A DNA stretch of 64,000 bases from Phoronis australis (Eukaryota; Phoronida; Phoronidae): positions 1,226,139 through 1,290,138 of the forward strand of contig NMRA01000036.1 of NCBI GenBank assembly GCA_002633005.1, in the 5' to 3' direction. This document shows, one piece after another, positions 57,890-64,000 of the stretch; within the stretch, counting starts at the first letter, position 1; every line of letters starts with the position of its first letter. A model generated the notes under the pieces. That model made no database searches, was not told where the DNA came from, and was given only the letters and a program-made list of their open reading frames with translations. The translations under genes were made by a program, and so were the position numbers.

Positions 57890-58660
57890 CGAAACAGTTA
57901 TGCCCATAGCATACCCATCAAGAAGAGTATAGGAAAACTAAAAGAACAAGTGCTAAACGAGCTACGCCGAATGGACCACCTAGGGATCATAAAGAAGTAA
58001 GTCGAGGCGATGCCCAGGGTAAATAGCCTGGTGTGTGTACCCAAGCTTAAAAGCGAGCTGAAAATCTGCCGAGACTCGAAGCCGTTGAATAGAGCAGTCA
58101 GACGACGATACAATTACTCACAAACGCTGGACGAAGTGCTTGTAAAACTAAATGACTGCAAGTACTTCTCCGCACTGGACTAATCTTTAGGATATTGGAA
58201 CATAGAGATACATCCTGACAGCACGCCATTGCTCACCTTCAACAGTCCGTTTGGTAGATACAGCTACCAACGACTACCATTTGGTCCAAACAGCACTCGA
58301 GATGTTTTCCAGAGAGCGATCGACGAGATATTTGGGGACATCCCAGACTTCTCCTGCATTGCTGATTACTTTCCCGCAGCAGCACCAACAAAAGATACAC
58401 ACGACAAAGGCATTAATCAAATGCTGCAACGATGCAGAGATTCTGGATTCCGACTGAATCCAGACAAGGCTAAACTACTACCTAGTGAAGTCCAATATTT
58501 CGGACTCCTAACTTCCGACGGTGTAAAGCCTGACCCGAGAAACACAAATGCAAGAACTTCAATCAATGTTGGGATGTTTCACGTAACTAGGAAAATTCAT
58601 CCCGAATCTTTTAGCTAAGACTTTCGAACTGAGGAGCTTAGTCAAGAAAGACACTAAATT
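57890..58660 (+). pseudogene. gypsy-2 reverse transcriptase
   Basis: RT blocks read through several frames: PLNRAVRRR-like sequence (58.08 kb), FNSPFGRYSYQRLPFGPNST (58.24 kb), VFQRAIDEIFGDIPDFSCIA and DSGFRLNPDKAKLL. The catalytic position reads IADY where IADD is expected, so the second Asp is lost. One clean 129-codon stretch (58229-58618) covers the palm. Inactive. Confidence 0.85.
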
Positions 58661-59110
58661 CCAATGGTCTGAACACCACATAAACATACTGGAAAGCCTC
58701 AAGACGTCTGGGGCAACAACTCAGACACTAGCCTATTTTGACCCAAACAAACACATAGTAATCGAATGTGATGCTTCACAGAAAGTGCTTGGAGCTTGTC
58801 TAGTCAAAACAAGCCGGTAAATTTTGCTTCTCGCAGCCTGACAGACGCGGAGACGAAATACTACAACATTGAGCGAGAAATGCATGGAGTAGTGTGGTTT
58901 ATTTTACACTACAAGCAATAGGTATTCAGAAAGCACTATGTGGTGAGAACTGACCATGCACCCCTGCAGCCCATCTTTAAGAAGGATCTGCAAAGCATCC
59001 CTCCACGACTACAGAGAATGGTGAGGATGCTGCAAGGCTTCAACATCACCATCACGTATAAGAAAGGAAAATATGCTTGTCCTGAATGCCTTCCGCGATG
59101 TATTTTAATA
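58661..59110 (+). pseudogene. gypsy-2 RNase H
   Basis: YFDPNKHIVIECDASQKVLG (58.73 kb) carries the first acidic residue. NFASRSLTDAETKYYNIERE (58.81 kb), VVRTDHAPLQPIFKKDLQSI and ITYKKGKYACPECLPR complete the domain through frameshifts and a stop at 58919. Confidence 0.8.
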
Positions 59111-59329
59111 AAACCAAACCAAACCAACCACCAGTCTCACCTAATACAACAACTGTTGGAATCTTTGAAGTCAACACCTCATCACCAACAGACGTTGACA
59201 AAATCAGAATAGAAACAACTAAGGACCCCACACTTAACGAAACCTGCCAAATGAATCCCAACCGGATGGTCACTTGAAAAGAACCAGATGCCGAATCAAA
59301 CTATGGCGTACTGGAACTACATATACATG

Positions 59330-60425
59330 TATGATCTTGCTCTGCTGGACGGCCTTGTAGTAAGAGGCAGGAGAATCGTAAGAAGATGCGAAAACACTTT
59401 CTCAAGAAACTCCACAAAGTCCACCAAGGTATACAGAAAACATTAAACAGGGCACGTGGGAAGTTCTTCCTGCCAGGAATATCAGAACAGATGATCGTAT
59501 CATGCGCTGACTTTCTGGAGAACCAGCCTGCACAGAAACAACAAACATCCATCCCCATTTCCACCACCCTTTATATGTCACTGCAAGTTTGGGGATGGAT
59601 ATTTTCCAGCACAGACAACAGCATTACTCATACATCATTGACTACCACATCGGTTTTCCATGGATCAAGCCCTTAAAAACACAAGATGCATCTAAAGTTG
59701 TAGAACATCTTAGGGAGGTACGCAACCTATTTGGCTACCCATAAATCATCATCAGTGACCATGAAGCACAGTACACAAGTTTGCATGGAGTACAATATCA
59801 TCCACAGACCTACCGCGCAACACAGCCATTGGCATAACGGTGGATGCGAGAGATCAATAGGACGACTAAAAACACTACTAGAAAAATCAAGACGTGGCGG
59901 TGATATGAGCATAGAGGACACTCTTCTTAGCATCAGGGATACAACTCTCAATCATGGCTTCTCCATTTAAATTGATCTTTCACAGAAAGGTCAAGATCGA
60001 TTTGCCGTGCCTGCTACTCAGCATGCTGAATACATCGGAGTCCGATCAAGCCGGCACGCGGTCTATAAAACATTCCCTACAGAAGAATGTATCGAGACAT
60101 GATCCTAATTAACTCCAAGACGGCCAACAAATCATGATCGTCAAGAATCCGTGTGACACGAAAACCAAGTGGTCAAGTAGTACCGTAGAGTCTCTAGATC
60201 GAGAACGCTCGTATACAATCCAAGACGGTACCACTGGAGCTGAATACTCTCTCAATAGACTTCGTATTAAACCTAAATCTTGTAATGTGCCTGACAGTTT
60301 TCATCAACCCTCAAATCCGTCCACACCTTCAAAAGACACAAGCGTATCCGCAGAAGTACCGATGATGAGACAAAGGACAGATGTTCAACCAACGGATACA
60401 TTTAAGAACTTTATAATGACTTAGA
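59330..60425 (+). pseudogene. gypsy-2 integrase
   Basis: HKVHQGIQKTLNRARGKFFL (59.42 kb) is the zinc-binding N-terminal region, with a damaged second half. DYHIGFPWIKPLK and VVEHLREV (59.64-59.72 kb), SDHEAQYTS and EYNIIHRPTAQHSHWHNGGC (59.75-59.84 kb) cover the catalytic core. The last open frame (60134-60424) holds a C-terminal segment with VESLDRERSYTIQDG. Frameshifts throughout; inactive. Confidence 0.75.
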
Positions 60426-60612
60426 ATAGATGTGTAGTGTTCTAGAGAAGCTATTCCAGTACTACGTACTGTATAGTTCTCTTAATATATATATACATTT
60501 CATTGAAAAGTAAACTGTTCTTGACCTTTATATTGCTTGTTCAACAAACTTTCGTATTGTCTACACAAATGTCATTCTTCAGATTGCAGTTAAAACAAAG
60601 TCTGCTACCCAA

Positions 60613-60614
<2 letters not shown>

Positions 60615-60705
<91 letters not shown>
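60615..60705. repeat. (AC)n microsatellite, about 45 units
   Basis: Uninterrupted AC dinucleotides over 91 bp. It truncates the THAP frame read on the minus strand and makes a false poly-(Cys-Val) tail. Confidence 0.97.
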
Positions 60706-60706
<1 letters not shown>

Positions 60707-60717
60707 TTGTGTTTAAC

Positions 60718-60922
60718 TTTCGAGTAATCAAGCAACACTGCCAAGTTCAGCTGCTCGTGTGGCCGTCCACGCAGTTTGATCTGTCGTTTAGTGCACTTTT
60801 CGACATCTGCACTTTTCGGCTTAGGCAATGCCCAAAAAGCAACAGGATATTGTTCTCGAACTGCATAACGGCTGTCGGAATTACACATGCCGTAGCAACA
60901 CCGTTTAACTATTCTTGTCACA
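60718..60922 (-). pseudogene. THAP-domain remnant of a DNA transposon
   Basis: Minus-strand IVKRCCYGMCNSDSRY, then FWALPKPKSADVEKC and GRPHEQLNL, a well-known THAP variant in invertebrate transposons (CCYGxCNSDSRY...FPKPK...KC..WI..CGRPHEQLN). The expected start Met is ATA here and the second half of the finger is replaced by the microsatellite. A leader block AGAATGGAGAATCTTGACCA lies about 120 bp upstream (61046-61015). It belongs to a THAP transposon of unknown superfamily, possibly ISL2EU or Harbinger-like. Confidence 0.7.
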
Positions 60923-61398
60923 TTTGAGATCAGGGACATACACTTGCTGCTTCGTGACCTGTGAAAAATTGCGCGCCATAAGTGCAACTGTTGAATGTAT
61001 AGTAGGTCATACAAACGGTGCTTGGTCAAGATTCTCCATTCTGCTACACGACGTTGTGTGTAACTGCAATATATTACACCTATTAGAAAAAATCTTGACT
61101 ACATGAAAATACACCAAATAATGACGACTTTTATTCCATTTAACGGTTCAATTTCAATCATAAAACATGTTCCGATGAGGTCGCGGCCCAAATAGAAATA
61201 TTGCGATTTGGATTCCGATACTGGCCTGGGCAGAAACACTGACTATTGTCCAACCACGATCAAGAGGAAAGTACATGCTATGCCAGCAAACAGCATTTTC
61301 GTTGGTATTATTCACTAATCAATTTCATATTGTAATGCTGTAACTCGTAGGCTTCAGTGGCTTCAAGAAATATTCTTAAGTGACTCCTGTAATATTAC

Positions 61399-61514
61399 AA
61401 ACCGGACGATCGCCGTACAAATAAAAAAAGTTCATGTTCAATCAACGTTTCGTCTATTCATTAGAAACGTTGATTCAACATGAACTTATTTATTTGTGCG
61501 GCGATCGTCCGGTT
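61399..61514. mobile_element. Hairpin MITE with 51-53 bp arms
   Basis: AAACCGGACGATCGCCG at 61399 pairs with CGGCGATCGTCCGGTTT at 61498-61514; inner arm ends CAACGTTTC and GAAACGTTG enclose a 12-bp loop. Two to four mismatches or small indels are visible over the arms. It is bracketed by an 18-bp direct repeat TGACTCCTGTAAT(A/G)TTAC (61381-61398, 61535-61552), the left copy ending exactly at the hairpin. Confidence 0.85.
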
Positions 61515-61559
61515 TTTCATTTTACTGATTTAAATGACTCCTGTAATGTTACGGATGCT

Positions 61560-62976
61560 ATTCATCTGTCTCTCTACCACATGTAAATTTTGACATTCAA
61601 GTAAATTTTACTACTACCCTCTATATGACGCGGGTCATTAAAAGTAAACAACACAACTTTTGTGCAACGTATGATTTATCAGACTAACTTTTAATGGGAG
61701 CTAAATTTGTAAACATGCTTTTACAAAAACAACATAACATGTTTCAACTGCTTATTAATTGTTGAAACATTGTTTTACGACTAAACATTATTATGGTTAC
61801 GATTCAGCGCCGTAGTTCACTGGCTTTTTACAAGAAGGCAATTTTCCCATTTTCTATCATACTGTGATCCAGATATAACCAAAGTTCACGGTATATTCCA
61901 CGTCTGTAAAACAAACCAGGCTTGTGACATTACTAAATAACCTAATTTACGTCTCCGGTTTTTATTGTTCAGCGTAACTCATTAATTTTTCTAGCAATAC
62001 ATACAATTCCTGGGTTGAAGTCCGCAGATTGCAAGCCATTCGCTTGCACTCGCGGGATACAATATACTGTACGCATCTAGAATAAAAAGGTAATTTAATC
62101 CCGTCATTCATTAACTGCATTCCATTTTACACGAGCCCACAGTTTAAAGTTTAACATGCACAGCACGTACGCACTAGAGTGGTGGAAAATTAAGTAGAGT
62201 AAATAAGCCAATTAATACATTATGGGCTACAGAAGACACGCATATGAAATGGTGATTTCTCCTGAAATATCGAGAAAATTGCGAAAACAAAATTATGACA
62301 TCAATCCGTGGAATTAACGAGGTTGTTCGGATACTGAAGAGTGTAGCGTACAGATTATTCATGAAGTGGCAGGTCATTCGATGCCAGCAGAAATTTGCAA
62401 TTTTAATGGAAGTAAGGCGTTAGTTGTAATAATTTGAATACTTTTTTCTTTTTACCGAATGTAAACTACCAGTACGAATACAAACTCCGGGGCGGGTTTT
62501 GTGAAAACGTGGCTGGCTCTGCAAATTTCTGGTTTGATACTGCAGTCAATATTCGGTGCTCCAAAATCGAGCACATGTGTTTCTAAGGAGGAAAAATGAG
62601 CTTGTAATAATGCTGAATATTCGACACTATTCGCAATCCTCATGTTGTTTACTCTGCAACATGTTTTATACTGCAACATAGCTCGTTGCGTATCCCGGAC
62701 AAAATGGCTTACGGTAATTGTTTAAATAGCTCTTACTCTACCATTTGTGAATTGGTTTGTTTACCCTACTTGCTTACATATTTAGGATGATGGACAAAAC
62801 CGCGGCTCATGTATTCAACGAAGTCCAATTATTTCAGTTGGCACCATTTTGCTAGGGCAGGCTAGTAAGCTCCTGGGCCGTATTGACGAAACACTCATTT
62901 TTATCTCGCGTGGCTATTGAGCGACTATTTGTCCAAGTAAAATTTCAAAGTATAATTACTTCAAGGTAATGCTGAC
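61560..62976. other. No separate gene; probable 3' UTR and flank of receptor gene
   Basis: No coding signal. The part adjoining 62976 lies downstream of the receptor stop codon on the minus strand and would include its 3' untranslated region. Confidence 0.4.
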
Positions 62977-63167
62977 CTAGGCAACCGAACCGTAGTATGC
63001 CCAATAGACAACCAGAAATATGAGGTACGTCAGCGGAAATAGTCTTCTTGCCAACTTGTCGATAAACCTCGCCTTCTGGTGGGCGTAGGGATCTTTCAGG
63101 ACGATGTTTGAGATTCGAGCAATCAAGGGAAGTATTGGATTCTTGACATCTGACTCAGATTGACCTT
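62977..63167 (-). CDS. Cys-loop ligand-gated ion channel, last coding exon (TM4)
   Basis: A minus-strand exon starts after a clean acceptor (TTTATTTACAG, at 63168) with GAA GGT CAA and ends at TAG (62977-62979). The 63 codons end with KARFIDKLARRLFPLTYLIF, then LVVYWAYYGSVA. The D-K-x-(S/A)-R-x-x-FP-x-x-(Y/F)-L-x-F-x-x-x-YW-x-(I/Y)Y pattern is the pre-TM4 and TM4 segment of anionic Cys-loop receptors (GABA-A, glycine, related invertebrate subunits). The preceding residues are the end of the cytoplasmic TM3-TM4 loop. The gene runs leftward, and the remaining exons lie to the right, mostly beyond this window. It is intact as far as seen and is the strongest host gene here. Subunit type cannot be assigned. 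Confidence 0.75.
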
Positions 63168-63410
63168 CCTGTAAATAAATGACGTGGGATTATAAAGGTA
63201 GATTCAAGCGTGTTCTCGAACTGCAGAACAATGTTTTCTCTCCTAATTTTCAAATGAAATGCACTAAATGAAAGTGAAAATGGAAAAGTAACTGACACAG
63301 AAATCCAATACAAGGTTAAACTCTCAAAATAAAAATAAAATATCTTAATCAATTTAACAACACCGCTGTTCAAAATAACGCGTTTTTCCGTAAGATTAAC
63401 AATCATTTAC

Positions 63411-63509
63411 TTGAGATTTTGCGGGCTTTAGAAGTAGCAAATATCCAACAACTGCATCGAAATCCAACTTCTTGATAGAAGCAGCTTCCATAGACAGTTC
63501 CAAAATTGG
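63411..63509 (-). CDS. Possible upstream receptor exon (cytoplasmic loop)
   Basis: On the minus strand 99 nt are open between a weak acceptor (GACTGGCTAG) and a donor CAA|GTAAAT. The end phase (0) matches the start of the TM4 exon. It reads MEAASIKKLDFDAVVGYLLL in its centre. The TM3-TM4 loop is poorly conserved in this family, so homology cannot help; another frame is also open here. Confidence 0.2.
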
Positions 63510-64000
63510 CTAGCCAGTCAATTTTGGTAAGTGATGGAACGGAGAGTATTAATTCTCTATTCTTGCAAGAACAGTAAGAATAACTGTTAGTCTTCTTGAA
63601 AAACTGCCACATTGACGACCACAGTAGATACACAGTAGGAGTGATTCGGTAGCCAGTGTCATTTTTTTTGAATGTGCTATTCTGTATAAAAACATTCATT
63701 TTTGTTATCAGCTTGCTAACTATCAAGTTTACATTACGATTTTTCAACATGAGTCTATTTCATTATAACCTATACACCCACGGCTGACAGACACACTTAG
63801 CATTTCTACTCTCGTGAAGAAATTTATTAACAAAGGCTATATAAAGTTGAAAACCTTTACAAGTAGAAACTGTCACAGTATAGTAAAAACTGTTTTTATT
63901 ACTATGAAAGGGTTTCCTTCCATTCCATGGTGAGTCATTGACAAACAAAAAGAGCGGGGTGTTCAGAAATACGCCGAATATCCAAGTGCATAAGAATATG
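63510..64000. other. No gene recognised (probable intron of receptor gene)
   Basis: If the receptor gene extends rightward this is intronic. No TM3-like segment was found in either strand up to the edge. Confidence 0.35.

Larger units (their letters stand above)
57215..60425 (+). mobile_element. Decayed Ty3/gypsy LTR retrotransposon (gypsy-2)
   Basis: Gag start, zinc knuckle, protease, RT, RNase H and integrase remnants occur in Ty3/gypsy order on the plus strand within 3.2 kb. It belongs to a different lineage from gypsy-1: the RT site context is IAD(D) rather than YLDD, and integrase is kept. LTRs were not identified; the downstream sequence at 60434 starts TGTGTAGTG and could be an LTR start. 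Many frameshifts; inactive. Confidence 0.85.

Noticed and set aside
56250-60600. LTR pair around gypsy-2
   Set aside because: I compared the sequence before 57.2 kb with that after 60.4 kb and found no convincing direct repeat.
60503-60727. Plus-strand frame with a Thr-His repeat
   Set aside because: Translation of the (AC)n microsatellite; no unique coding sequence around it.

Overview
This is a eukaryotic, metazoan genomic window, AT-rich, with a sequencing gap (23907-24881) and one isolated N (35879). The evidence for metazoan origin is a spliced exon encoding the last membrane segment of a Cys-loop (GABA/glycine-type) receptor, intron-containing candidate genes, THAP-domain DNA transposons, Ty3/gypsy LTR elements, a Penelope-like element and non-LTR retrotransposons. 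The transposon mix (Kolobok-like, hAT-like MITEs, Penelope with GIY-YIG, XPG/FEN1-like plus CXC proteins) is typical of aquatic invertebrates. I cannot name the species.

Layout. 1.0-5.9 kb: decayed Ty3/gypsy element whose gag is split by a TTAA-flanked Kolobok-like THAP transposon. 6-15 kb: sparse sequence with a tRNA-derived SINE, a candidate two-exon secreted Cys-rich protein (10.9-11.5 kb) and a 5'-truncated LINE on the minus strand. 15-21 kb: inverted-repeat elements, palindromic repeats, a 21-bp minisatellite and a weak candidate gene. 22-23.4 kb: THAP fragment abutting a Penelope-like remnant. 23.5-25.5 and 35.6-38.3 kb: two copies, in opposite orientation, of an AT-flanked element with GGGGCTATTCGG termini and two convergent spliced reading frames. 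29.6-31.1, 38.9-41.9 and 50.4-56.2 kb: three decayed members of one protein family with FEN1/XPG-like nuclease motifs, two of them inside elements bounded by TAGTCC inverted repeats. 42.7-43.6 kb: a foldback derivative of the Kolobok element. 46.5-48 kb: tandem array of about 420-bp units. 55.06-55.82 kb: solo LTR with a cluster of heat-shock elements beside a TATA box. 57.2-60.4 kb: second decayed Ty3/gypsy element. 60.6-61.5 kb: (AC)n, a THAP remnant and a hairpin MITE. 62.98-63.17 kb: receptor exon.

Almost all recognisable coding sequence is mobile-element derived and broken. The window reads as a nested transposon graveyard next to the 3' end of a neuronal-type receptor gene that continues beyond the right edge. 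The most unusual items are the heat-shock-element solo LTR, the TAGTCC-bounded nuclease/CXC elements, and the AT-flanked pair with conserved non-transposase exons.
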